NCBI GenBank assembly: GCA_942159475.1
Contig: OW804097.1
Location: 38,018,298 to 38,082,297 of the forward strand
DNA from: Sthenelais limicola
Lineage: Eukaryota > Annelida > Polychaeta > Phyllodocida > Sigalionidae
Direction of reading: 5' to 3'
Length of the DNA: 64,000 bases
Below are positions 31,670 through 41,482 of this stretch, piece after piece. The position numbers and the translations under genes are program-made. The notes beneath the pieces are model-generated. The model ran no database searches and was not told the DNA's origin. It worked only from the letters and a program-made list of their open reading frames with translations. Position 1 is the first letter of the stretch. Every line of letters starts with the position of its first letter.

Positions 31670-34529
31670 CAAAGTTCTAAAATGGTCAGATCTAAACAAT
31701 ATTAGAGGTTTCAAAGTGGTGCAATATAATATTAGATCTATAATTCCGAAGATTGATGTAATAAGAAATGAGATTCTAACCAACAATATTGACATTATAG
31801 CTTTCACCGAAACATGGTTGAAGACAAGCATACCAGACTGCCTAATTGCTACCAAAGGGTATGATATAATAAGATTGGATCGCAGCTACGGTACAAGAGG
31901 AGGCGGTGTATGTTGTTTTATCAGGTCAGATTATAATTACTGTGTGCCACCAGAAGGTTTAGTTTCTAACAATAATAGCGAAATTTTATCTATCTCACTA
32001 AAAAAAGGAAATGCCCCAACTTTCAAAGTTCTGGTCGCATATAGGCCTCCAGCGGGCAATATTAATGCTTTCATAAATGATTTACAGGACTGCAAGAGAT
32101 CGGTATGTGCCAATTCCAATAAGAAGTGTAACATTACTATATGTGGCGATATGAACATAGACATTTCGGTGAATGACAATAAGAAAAAGGCCTTGATGAA
32201 TTTCTGCAATAATAATAACTTGTCTGTGGCCTCAGACAAAATTACGCGTTATGGGCTACTGTAGAATTCCATCTTGGACCTATTTTTAGTACAAAGCAAC
32301 ATTGATTTCTCCTCTAACATTGTCCCTTATTCCCTGTCAGACCACGAACCGACCCTAATAATATTTAAACGTGTGAACCCCCCTAGGCCCAAGATTCAAA
32401 TAAGAGGGTGAGATCTTAGAAATTATTCAAAAATGAATTTAGATGAGGAACTGAGAAAACATAATTGGGACGCTTATTATATGAAGAACAACCCAGATGA
32501 ATGCTGGTCAGAAATGTTTGGTATATTATCCGATTCAGTAGATGAAATAGCGCCCATTAAACTGTTTAAAGAGAAATCGGTGCCCCCAACATGGTATACG
32601 CCAGAAATTAGAGACTTACATAAGGAGCGAGAAAAACTTTACAAAATAGCAAACAAAACAAAAAAAGCAGAAGATTTAAGGCGTGCCAGGACTACCCGTA
32701 ACGCTTGTAATATATTAATTAAAAGACTGAAATCTGAATATTACAGAAACTTACTTTTCACTCATCGGAAGGATACTAAAAAATTCTGGCGCGTTGTTGG
32801 AGACATCAGTGGTAAAGACGAAAAGATAATTAAACAATTAACAATAAATGATAAGTTAGAAGAAGGGAAGGAAATGGTGAATTTGGTAAACGATTTTTAC
32901 TGTAATATAGGATATGAGATTAATCAAAGAATCCCCGACATAAACAGAACTATCTCTGTGGAGCCTGTGGCGACACCTTGGGTTGATCGTCCTATTGATT
33001 CTAGCATCCTCAAGGAAATAATACACGACATAGAGGGTAATAAGAATTCAGGCTGTAATAACATTAGTACTAAAATCTACAAAGACGCTTTCTCTATCCT
33101 ACATGAACAATTTAGATTTTTATTAAACCTCTCACTAAAAACTGGTATTTTCCCAACTATCTGGAAAACATCGATGGTGAAACTCATACCAAAGGTCTCT
33201 ATCCCTAAATCCCCGTCGGACACTAGACCAATTTCCCTTTGTCATGTTGGCGGAAAAATCTTGGAGAAGATAGTAGTAGCTCAAATTCATGACTATTTGC
33301 GAATTAATAATATAATGAATGATAAACAATTTGGTTTCCAACAGGGACGCTCTACAACCGAGTGCCTAGCAAAATTTATATCCGATATTAATATAAATAA
33401 TTTTAATGATAATTATTCCATAGCTTGCTTCATTGACTTCTCCAAGGCTTTTAACTCGGTAGTACCTGAAATCTTATTAGAAAAGTTAAAGGAATGTAAG
33501 TTCTCCGATCGTATAATCAAATGGATGAAATCATATTTAGACAATAGGAAACAGTACATAAAAAATGATGAGTTTATTTCGAATACTACTGATATAAATT
33601 TCGGTGTCCCTCAGGGATCTGTATTAGGGCCTGTGCTCTACTTAATATACGTTAATGATATTAAACATTTGTCGATAAATAGTACGTGTCTACAATATGC
33701 AGACGACACTGCCCTCTACTGTTTTGGTAAGAGTGTTAATGACTGCGAGGCAAAGATGAACAGCGATATGTGTATCTTCAGCGCCTGGTGCAAATCGAAC
33801 AAACTGCTTGTGAATACTAAGAAGACGAAATGTATGCTGTTTGGTAAGAAGAAATGTAAAATGAAAGACAAAACAATTAATATCAAACTGGACGGAGAAA
33901 TAATTGATCAAGTAGAAAAGTACACTTATTTAGGATTAATTATTGATCACCATTTATCAATGTTACCTCATCTAAACAATGCAATAAGCGTTATAAATCA
34001 GAAACTTTTTATCTTCAGAAAAATCAGATTCAATTTGACTAACAAAGCAGCGTTAGACATAGTAAAATCCAAAGTACTCTCATTATTCGATTATGGTTTA
34101 TTTTCACTATACGGACTGAATAAATGTAATATAAAAAAGTTGCAAACACTGCAAAATAAAGCTCTGAGAGCGGCCATGCCCCATCTTAACGATGTGCGCA
34201 ATGAAGTACTATGGAAAGAATGTAATATCATGAATATAGAAAATAGGATTTTATTTAACATCAGTAAATTAGCCCATAAAGAAGTATATATTATGAATAA
34301 TTATGATGAACCTGCGAGACATACAAGAAGGGCTTTCGCCCCTACTCTGAGACCGCTACAAGCAAAAACAGAAGTTGAAGCAAAATGTTTATATAATAGT
34401 ATCAGAGTGGTCTGGAATAAATTACCATCTGATCTCCGACTCCATGGTGACCCACTAGTATTTAAATCTAATCTTAAAAAACACCTGCTATCAAATCAAC
34501 AGATTGTATTAGCACAACTTCTTGGCTGA
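31662..34529 (+). pseudogene. LINE-N1 ORF2: endonuclease and reverse transcriptase, two stops
   Basis: One frame runs the whole length but contains TAG at 32262-32264 and TGA at 32409-32411. The AP-type endonuclease shows QYN (Asn23), TETW (Glu50), AYRPP (127-130) and GDMNID (Asp163, Asn165). The SDH motif lies between the two stops. From Met 32433 the reverse transcriptase has LIPK, IDFSKAF (catalytic Asp335), GVPQGSVLGP (391-400) and QYADD (Asp424, Asp425), then a thumb and the C-terminal WNKLPSDLR motif. All catalytic residues I can see are kept. The two stops are single-base lesions or would need readthrough. It would perform target-primed reverse transcription in the nucleus. Confidence 0.9.
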
Positions 34530-34715
34530 TTCAGAGTGCAGGGAATAAAGCTGTGTCGCTCTGCCCCCCTTGTCAATGACCTCTGATGTCCGATATGTAT
34601 ATGTATACCTTGCTTGATGATTCAGAGTCGCATAGGATATATCCATGCCGCTCTGCCCCCTCTGTCATTTACCGCTATCTTACTGTTACCTGAAATGTAT
34701 ATTTATAAAATCTGT
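34527..34715 (+). repeat. LINE-N1 3' UTR tandem duplication
   Basis: Two units of about 90 bp, each opening TGATTCAGAGT and containing CCGCTCTGCCCCC or TCGCTCTGCCCCCC, then TGTCA(A/T)T. The first unit overlaps the ORF2 stop codon. The non-coding tail continues to about 34.94 kb with no clear poly(A). Confidence 0.7.
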
Positions 34716-34994
34716 GATGTGTATTTATTGTGTATTTTGTAAATAAGTCTATCCGGGATAAGTACTCAGTTGTTACTGATTATCAAATGTATTTTTATAC
34801 TCCTAATTGCATTGTATCGATATCAAAAGCTTGATCCAAAACAGCTGAATGGATACTCATTCAGATTGATCATACTCACACATGAGCGTAAAGAAGAATG
34901 TCTTCCATTACTCACTACGACGAATTAGAAAATATTTAATTAGACTGTAACCCCCCTCATCTCATTATCATTATTTCATTCCCCTCATCTCATT

Positions 34995-35144
34995 CATTAT
35001 ACGAAGCAAACACACAATAAATGTTTGGAGGAGCTTTTATTCAACTTTTGACAATAAAACTTGATAAGATTGTCTTGAGCAGTTCAGAGTAATGTATTTT
35101 CATCAACATCTTTTTGCCATAAGAGTGTCTGTTAAAACTTAGAA
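34995..35144 (-). repeat. YR-outer repeat B2
   Basis: Distal end of the element on the minus strand. It matches 35341-35490 except at two positions. It starts CATTATACGAAGC and ends AAAACTTAGAA in plus orientation. Confidence 0.9.
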
Positions 35145-35204
35145 GCCCTGTATGTTATACATGTTTTTTAAAACAGATAATAGTAATAGGTGAGGGCGGG
35201 TGGG

Positions 35205-35343
35205 GCTTTGAAAACCGATAGAGTGATTGAACGTGCGTCTCGCGCCAGCTTATATATGAGCGGGTTACGTAATAGGCAATCAGGTGAGAGATGAGAGGTT
35301 TACCGCGCGTATAATGACCATTCATGTTTCATGAACCCACCAT
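35205..35343 (-). repeat. YR-outer repeat A2
   Basis: It matches 43838-43976 with a single difference (GAGATGAGAGG versus GAGAGGAGAGG). It shares the bases CAT (35341-35343) with the start of B1. Confidence 0.9.
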
Positions 35344-35490
35344 TATACGACGCAAACACACAATAAATGTTTGGAGGAGCTTTTATTCAACTTTTGACAA
35401 TAAAACTTGATAAGATTGTCTTGAGCAGTTCAGAGTAATGTATTTTCATCAACATCTTTTTGCCGTAAGAGTGTCTGTTAAAACTTAGAA
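35341..35490 (-). repeat. YR-outer repeat B1
   Basis: Internal copy of the B repeat, lying between the recombinase ORF and A2. Together with A2 it forms the circle-junction-like B1/A2 boundary. Confidence 0.9.
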
Positions 35491-35507
35491 TAGCCAGTCA
35501 TAATGAT

Positions 35508-36433
35508 TTAGACTCTTGATAATGCTCTGAAGACAGGGCAAGTTGCAAAATCGTCCTCGTATTTATGGAACACTGATGATTTCCAGAGTCCAAACTCTCT
35601 TATTCTTTGCTGTGCTGACGGGTCTTTCTGGGACACGAATGTCACAGCCCCTCTACGGATTCCGTGTAGTGTGTAGCCCTTATCGTGGATGCCTGCTCTC
35701 GCTAGTCCATCCTTCCACATTCTGTTAATGGTCGCCATTGCCATTGGTGTGCGGTCCCTGTACATGAGGAGTGGGTCGGCCTGGTTTCTTGTGGGCGTTT
35801 CCTCCCTCATCTCCGAGAATGCAGAGACGGGGCACAGAGGTGAGGTGGCAATTGGATTGTCCCTTTATGTGTAGTACTTTGATGTGTTTTCGACCATTTA
35901 TGATTGATGGCCATGTTATCCTGCGATATCGTAATGTCGCCTCTGGTCAGGTGTCTCGTCTTATCAAATGCTCTGGACCTGTATGCTGAAAAATTGCTCT
36001 GTCTCAAGAATGAGAAAAACATAAGTGTAATGCAGCATTTGAAAGTTTTAAAGTCACGTTGTCCCTCATTTGCTTTTATTACTGCTAGTAGGACCCTTGG
36101 CGCTGCTGCCTTTGCTGGAGAGGGGGTGTGACGAACTGTTTTGTCTATAGCCTTTAAAGCATTTTGCACGTGGTGATGTTTAAAAACGTTTTCAGCAATG
36201 CCCATTTTCTTATATACCACAGAAAGACTTGATATGTAATTTCGAATAGTAGCTGGTGAGCGGACCCTGCTTGCTAAAAATTCAATATAGGCACAGATGA
36301 GTTGTTCATCAATCATTTTAAAGTCATGACCACGAGGGGCGAGAAATTTAATTAGACCCCTGATGGCCGCATTATGGTTAGCCAGTGTGCCGGGCCTTAC
36401 TGCCTGTTGTTGTCGCGTCTCCGCCTTCCTCAT
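35508..36433 (-). pseudogene. YR-outer tyrosine recombinase, frameshifted
   Basis: The N-terminal part (36433 to about 35830) has the SAM-like DNA-binding region and the first catalytic Arg (SFLRQSN). After a frame change near 35830-35845 (consistent with a two-base TG slip in a TGTG run), the C-terminal part carries TLHGIRRG (His-x-x-Arg) and KYED (candidate Tyr). The enzyme family integrates a circular double-stranded DNA by site-specific recombination instead of an integrase. Broken by the frameshift; catalytic residues otherwise present. Confidence 0.85.
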
Positions 36434-36460
36434 CCAATAGTCAATTGGGCCTACAATAGA

Positions 36461-37104
36461 TCATAGATAGTCAGCAAAATCATGATAGTCAGGAGTAACT
36501 TTGAACATAACAAATTTATTATCAGCAATGATGCGACGAGCAGCTGACATGTCTGTTTGAGAGAGAAATGCTCTACTGAGTTTATCCGGTATTTCCATGT
36601 TAACACCGGGCACATGTTCATAGATGACCTTTATCTCGTTCTTAGCTTCGAGGAACCAGACTGCCCTAGCGACTGCATTTAGGACTAGGTCTCTGCCTCT
36701 GTGGTTGCTAAGAGCGCAAATGGTGGCCATATTGTCACATTGAACCTTGACTGTATTACCGGGGGCGACTTGATCGACAAACGCTCTTATGGCAATTAGG
36801 CAGTTAATACATTCAAGCTGCGATATGTTGAATGCATTGGAGAGGTTTCTAGGGTACCTATACATGTAGGCCCTATGGCCGTCAGTCGCGCCCCCGCCTG
36901 TAAGGCATGAGTCGGCTGCAATGTTAGTTGTTACACAGTTCGAGTTGATGAGTGCCCGCCCATTGAATTGATTGAGAAATTTCTTGAACCAATTCAGATC
37001 GGCTCTGATTGTTTTGTCAATCTCGACCCTCTTTGTCTTGACCTCGCGCAGCGCTCCTAATAACCTGTTCATGAACAGTCGAGCTGGGGGAACTGCCTTG
37101 CTTA
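36461..37104 (-). pseudogene. YR-outer RNase H part of pol, cut by insertion
   Basis: This is the C-terminal half of the RT-RNase H polyprotein. The segment AADSCLTGGGA carries the first acidic residue, QLECINCLIAI the Glu, VKVQCDNMATI the next Asp, and MEIPDKLSRAF ends the domain. It is separated from the RT half by the inner element. An apparent extension upstream to 37267 is the antisense of the inner A1 repeat and is not native. Confidence 0.85.
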
Positions 37105-37308
37105 TATGTATAGTTGGCATCACAACGCCCATACTGCGACCCACGTGGATATGTTTACCTCCGACTATGACGTCACTCGGAGTTCCCCGCGCGCTCAACC
37201 AATAGGAGCGCATGGAAGCTTTCCTCGTCAAGTGCCACGCCCACGTTCGCCAGTTCAAATGTTTCACTCGACTAGTGAAGAACTATATATTCTCGCTTGA
37301 AAATTTTT
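37105..37308 (+). repeat. YR-inner repeat A1 (5' end)
   Basis: It starts TATGTATAGTTGGCATCAC and ends CGCTTGAAAATTTTT. It contains GACGTCAC and CCAAT motifs and a TATATA stretch near 37285, so it probably holds the promoter. The gag-like ORF starts seven bases after it. Confidence 0.9.
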
Positions 37309-37315
37309 CAAGTAT

Positions 37316-38152
37316 TTGAACTCATTGGACATCATGTCGCCTTCTAAAGTCAAGCATTGCGATGTATGTGAAGAATCGCACGAGGGTACGGTTGGTGAAT
37401 CGTGTACGAGATCCATGAACAATCGTATGGCAAAGTTAGAGGGACTAGTGTCAAATTTGGTACGTACCGTGGAGGACAAGGTGGTAAACAAGCTGCCGTC
37501 ACCGTTGGGTGCTCAAGCTTCAACAAGTAAAACTGATAGTGATCCTGAAATCGATTTTACTGGGCGTCAATCGAGGGCATCGAGTGTCGAGAGTTCTATT
37601 TATAATGTTCGTGGGTCTGGTCATCGTGCAAGACATCGTTCCAGATCTACGTCCAGGGCTCGTACCAAGCCTTTTGATCATGCCAGCCAACTCGACAAGG
37701 GTGAGGATATTGAATCATTTGAGTCATTGCTCTTGTTGAACTTGCGTCTAATTGCTAAATTGGTGGTGGATGAACGCCCCTACGCCGAGATTGCTGGTGT
37801 CGTAAATCATTCAGTCACTATGTGCGAGAAGGCCAAATCGCAGGTGTATAATCTAAAGGCTAGTGTTCTGTACGATAAATGTGTGAGAGCCAGGGCGAAC
37901 AAGGAAGGTCTAGACGCATTTAGCAATGTCAAACAGGAAGAAATCTTGAGATTTTATGCCTTTGAGAATTCAAAAAAGGCTGTCGAAGCGGCTACTCGTA
38001 AGAAGGTAAACAAAGACGTCAAGGTGTGTTTCAAGTTCAACTCGGCTGCCGGCTGCACGAAATCGCCGTGTGGATTTCCACACAAATGCTCCAACTGCCT
38101 GTCATCGGACCATTCAGCGAGAAACTGCCATGTCGGAAAGAGTATTAAATAG
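37316..38152 (+). CDS. YR-inner gag-like protein (278 aa)
   Basis: Intact frame with an Arg/Ser-rich low-complexity stretch (about residues 95-118) and a C-terminal Cys/His cluster (CFKFN, GC, C, H-x-C-x-x-C, H, C within about 242-272). This arrangement is typical of the nucleocapsid-like ORF of DIRS and Ngaro elements. The likely role is RNA binding and packaging. Met at 37316, or the next Met at 37334, could be the start. The stop is a single TAG, after which the same frame stays open into pol. Confidence 0.85.
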   Translation: MNSLDIMSPSKVKHCDVCEESHEGTVGESCTRSMNNRMAKLEGLVSNLVRTVEDKVVNKLPSPLGAQASTSKTDSDPEIDFTGRQSRASSVESSIYNVRGSGHRARHRSRSTSRARTKPFDHASQLDKGEDIESFESLLLLNLRLIAKLVVDERPYAEIAGVVNHSVTMCEKAKSQVYNLKASVLYDKCVRARANKEGLDAFSNVKQEEILRFYAFENSKKAVEAATRKKVNKDVKVCFKFNSAAGCTKSPCGFPHKCSNCLSSDHSARNCHVGKSIK

Positions 38153-38218
38153 GAATTAGTTAGTGATCGGGGTAATTTCAACAATGTTTCTCATAATTCG
38201 TCGGAAAATTGTGTTGAT

Positions 38219-40246
38219 ATGAATTTTGTTGATTCGAACATTTCACTTGGAGACACCGGAAGTGGTGAATCCAAGATGGCGGAGGAGGTTGTCAAGGTGG
38301 ACTTTTCAACCCTTCGTGAAAGTGAAAATTCTTCTAATATTCCCTCGATTACTTCTCATCTTCCGGAATTTGTCGCCGAATGTATGTACAATGACATTTT
38401 CTCTGATATTTCCGATTTTGTTGATGCTGGGTCACCCGATAGTGGTGATTTCCTAATTTTTAACGCTCCGATTTCTCCGGGTGGCTGTATCGTCCCCGTT
38501 TACGGTTGCTGTGCATATGGGACATGTAGTTGTTCCCATCTTCTTGCTGAGGTTACTACCCAGTTAAAGCCTTGTAGGTTTGCATACCTTTTATTCGCAC
38601 AGGGTAATACTATGGTTGATAAATATATTCAAGTGTATTTCGGTATTTGTGACGGTTTTGACATTGTCGATTCTCCCATAGAAGGTTATGATTGTGAAAA
38701 TTACGCCTCTATTTTAGAGCCTGAAGCCAAAGAAAAAATGGATAGAATAGTTAGTAACGAATTGAACGAAGGTTTCATATCAATATCTAATGTTAAACCT
38801 GTATGTATTCATTCTTTGGGAGCTGTACATAAGCCGGATGGAGGTATAAGACCTATCACGGACTGTTCTCGTCCTTTAGGGGTATGTGTAAACGAGCATT
38901 GCTCGAGTCTGGTACGTACTTTCTCTTACAAATCTATCGAAAATGCCATAGAATTGGTAGAAAATAATTCTTTCATGTCGGTTGTAGACATTAAATCGGC
39001 ATATCGTGCAGTGCCTATCAACCCTGCTCACAGGATATATTGTGGGTTCAGATGGACTTTAAATGGCCAAGAGAAATATTTTTACGATAATAGACTTTGC
39101 TTCGGCCTTCGAACAGGTCCTTGCTATTTTGATGATATTTCAAACTTTATCACTGACTCTATACTTAATGTATTCCATGTTCCTGTGATCAATTACCTTG
39201 ACGATTTTTTTACATGTGCAAATTCTATTGAGATGTGTAGAAATGCTCGTGATATTGTTGTCAAAATCCTAAGATATTTAGGTTTTTACGTGGCGTGGCA
39301 CAAGGTTACTTCCCCGAGCTCTTCATGCCGTTACCTAGGCTTCACCATCGACTCAAGGGAGATGACACTGTCTATGCCTCAGGAAAAAATCGCCAAACTC
39401 TACAAAATTCTAAAATCGTTAGAAAACAAGTCATCAATCTCCAAATCCCAGCTTGAAAGTATATGTGGCTATGTCAGCCATTGTGCTTGTGTCTTCAAGG
39501 GAGGAAAAACATTCTGTCGGCGCATGTTCGACTTATACAAGCTTATGATTGCTAAGAAGCTAAAGCAATCAAATATCTCTACAGCCTTTCGTCAAGATCT
39601 TCAGTGGTGGAAATCGTTTGCAGCATCTTTCAATGGTAGGCGTCTAATCGAGAAACCATGTTGCGATATTCCCATGGTATCTGACGCCTCTTCAAAGGGT
39701 TTCGGCGTATTTTGTGGCATCGACTGGGTTGCTGGAGTCTGGGATGACTCTAAATTACCTTTTTCCTTCCCTGAATGTGGTCACCTTGTCTCACGCCCGA
39801 GTGAAGATGGGATTGCAGTAAATATAAACATCCAGGAGCTGTATCCCATCTTGGTAGGCGTGAGGAGATGGTGTAAATTTTTCAGAGGAAAAGCTGTAAT
39901 ATGTTTCATTGACAATACACAAGTCATAGCAATGCTCACGAATGGCTCTAGCTCTAGCCCCCTAGCCATGCAGTGGTTGTACGAATTATATTGGCTGACA
40001 TTTATATTTGACATGGAATTAATTCCTAAGTATATTAACACAAAAAATAATCTTATTGCGGATACTCTCTCTAGACTGCCATATATTTATAATTCACCTG
40101 GAAGCTTGTTGTGTCTTTCCCAAGCCAGGTTGTGTTGTTCTGAAAGATTTTTATCTGATATTCCTAGGGCTCAGCAAATGGAGGGAAAGAGTCAACTACC
40201 TACAAACCCTATCTGTGACATCGTCGACTCTCACACAAAGAACTAG
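38219..40246 (+). CDS. YR-inner reverse transcriptase and RNase H (675 aa)
   Basis: Intact. RT about residues 170-400: GAVHKPDGGIRPI, VVDIKSAYR (Asp257), FGLRTGPCYF, NYLDDFF (Asp328, Asp329) and RYLGF. RNase H about 490-655: MVSDASSKGFG, NINIQEL, CFIDNTQV and IADTLSRL give the D-E-D pattern. It is in the same frame as the gag-like ORF, separated by one TAG (38150-38152) and 22 open codons. Its 3' end overlaps the recombinase frame by about 190 bases, a known DIRS feature. Likely functional in isolation. Confidence 0.9.
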   Translation: MNFVDSNISLGDTGSGESKMAEEVVKVDFSTLRESENSSNIPSITSHLPEFVAECMYNDIFSDISDFVDAGSPDSGDFLIFNAPISPGGCIVPVYGCCAYGTCSCSHLLAEVTTQLKPCRFAYLLFAQGNTMVDKYIQVYFGICDGFDIVDSPIEGYDCENYASILEPEAKEKMDRIVSNELNEGFISISNVKPVCIHSLGAVHKPDGGIRPITDCSRPLGVCVNEHCSSLVRTFSYKSIENAIELVENNSFMSVVDIKSAYRAVPINPAHRIYCGFRWTLNGQEKYFYDNRLCFGLRTGPCYFDDISNFITDSILNVFHVPVINYLDDFFTCANSIEMCRNARDIVVKILRYLGFYVAWHKVTSPSSSCRYLGFTIDSREMTLSMPQEKIAKLYKILKSLENKSSISKSQLESICGYVSHCACVFKGGKTFCRRMFDLYKLMIAKKLKQSNISTAFRQDLQWWKSFAASFNGRRLIEKPCCDIPMVSDASSKGFGVFCGIDWVAGVWDDSKLPFSFPECGHLVSRPSEDGIAVNINIQELYPILVGVRRWCKFFRGKAVICFIDNTQVIAMLTNGSSSSPLAMQWLYELYWLTFIFDMELIPKYINTKNNLIADTLSRLPYIYNSPGSLLCLSQARLCCSERFLSDIPRAQQMEGKSQLPTNPICDIVDSHTKN

Positions 40247-41087
40247 ACAGTGGTCGGTTTTTTCTGATTTTTTATCAGAAAATGACATTATATGCCAGAG
40301 TATTTCTACAGACATTTTGTGTATGTATGCAGCATATTTATCGACAATAATGAAACATTCTTCTGTGATTACCTACCTATGTGGTGTATCATTTGGGGCC
40401 AAGATTCGAGGTATTACCTGTGCTTCAATTTCTCATCCTGTGGTAAAATCTTTGCTGAGGGGCATCGCCAAACTACCAGGGGCGGCAGTCTCCCCAGCAT
40501 CGCCTCTTCTACCTATGCATCTCATAAAAATCCGTGATTATGTGAACTTGAAGGACATTGAGCAATTTTTTGCTTGGTCAATTTTTATTTTTTTATTCCG
40601 CACAATGCTGAGAGTGGGTCATGTCATCATTTCTGACCATTCATTATTGAGGAAAGATATTACTTTCCATAGTTGGGGTATGGCGTGTGTGATTAGGTCT
40701 ACCAAGACATCGTCTACCCCCTTTGTGATCCCAGTAGCCAAATCTTCTTCTAAGGAGCTCTGTGCGGTTTATTACATGAAAAAGATATTTTCATACTCAT
40801 CGATTCCGGCATCGTCATGTGCATTTACTTTACCAGATGGATCTGTACTTTCATATGCCTATATTAACAATTTATTATCAGATTTGTGCTCAAGAGCTTG
40901 ACTATCTGGGCGTATATCTATGCACTCCCTGAGGCGTGGTTCCGCGACATATATGGCTTCAAAAGGGGCGTGCCTATCTGACATAAAAAACCGAGGTAAA
41001 TGGCGTAGTTCTTGTGTGGAAAAATACATTTCTCCTTCGTTGGATCATGAACTGAAAGTGGATGCCTTGATTTCATCGTCATTGTAG
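40056..41087 (+). pseudogene. YR-inner tyrosine recombinase with one TGA
   Basis: The frame is open from within the pol ORF to TAG 41085-41087 except for an in-frame TGA at 40899-40901. The N-terminal core-binding domain spans about 40250-40530. The first catalytic Arg is in TMLRVGHV. Past the TGA the same frame gives HSLRRG (His-x-x-Arg) and EKYIS (candidate Tyr). The TGA removes the last catalytic residues, so this copy probably lacks a functional recombinase unless read through. Confidence 0.85.
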
Positions 41088-41102
41088 TGTGTTTGGGCCT
41101 TT

Positions 41103-41179
41103 GGTGTTTATTAAACTGCTCTGCACTCCCAAACGGCACTACTGCTTTCCTCTCTTCATTACACGCCGTCGCACGTATG
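41103..41179 (+). repeat. YR-inner repeat B1
   Basis: It starts GGTGTTTATTAAACTGCTC and ends GTCGCACGTATG. It matches 41406-41482 except at one base and overlaps A2 by TATG. Confidence 0.9.
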
Positions 41180-41379
41180 TATAGTTGGCATCACAACGCC
41201 CATACTGCGACCCACGTGGATATGTTTACCTCCGACTATGACGTCACTCGGAGTTCCACGCGCGCTCAACCAATAGGAGCGCATGGAAGCTTTCCTCGTC
41301 AAGTGCCACGCCCACGTTCGCCAGTTCAAATGTTTCACTCGACTAGTGAAGAACTATATATTCTCGCTTGAAAATTTTT
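41176..41379 (+). repeat. YR-inner repeat A2
   Basis: It matches A1 (37105-37308) with one substitution (CCACGCGCG versus CCCCGCGCG). Confidence 0.9.
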
Positions 41380-41405
41380 TCTTATGTATTATATGTATTT
41401 GTTAG

Positions 41406-41482
41406 GGTGTTTATTAAACTGCTCTGCACGCCCAAACGGCACTACTGCTTTCCTCTCTTCATTACACGCCGTCGCACGTATG
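41406..41482 (+). repeat. YR-inner repeat B2 (3' end)
   Basis: Terminal copy of B. The last bases, ATG, are shared with the target sequence on the other side. Confidence 0.9.

Larger units (their letters stand above)
28300..34940 (+). mobile_element. Non-LTR retrotransposon LINE-N1 (near complete)
   Basis: Three coding units lie in transcription order: an RNA-binding ORF1 with a NADAR domain (28763-30688), an SGNH-hydrolase ORF (30685-31317) and an AP-endonuclease plus reverse-transcriptase ORF (31662-34529). The RT motifs (LIPK, SDTRPISL, GFQQGRST, GVPQGSVLGP, QYADD) point to the Jockey/CR1/L2-type assemblage rather than L1. Element ends are uncertain: the 5' limit is set from the start of unrelated-looking sequence after the family-C MITE, and the 3' limit just before the next element. 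No target duplication could be assigned. Only two nonsense codons were found in about 5.7 kb of coding, so it is a relatively young copy. Confidence 0.8.
37105..41482 (+). mobile_element. DIRS-order element YR-inner, inserted in YR-outer
   Basis: Plus strand, 4.4 kb: A1 (37105-37308), gag-like ORF, RT-RNase H, tyrosine recombinase, B1 (41103-41179), A2 (41176-41379), a 26-bp spacer, B2 (41406-41482). A1 and A2 differ at one of 204 positions, and B1 and B2 at one of 77. It lies in the pol gene of YR-outer, in opposite orientation. No target duplication, as expected for recombinase-mediated insertion. Confidence 0.9.

Noticed and set aside
37105..37267. N-terminal extension of the YR-outer RNase H frame
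   Set aside because: These codons are the antisense of the inner element's A1 repeat. Native coding starts only past the insertion junction.
41462..41482. C-terminal codons and stop of the YR-outer RT frame
   Set aside because: They come from the inner B2 repeat. The apparent stop is an insertion effect, not the real end of the protein.
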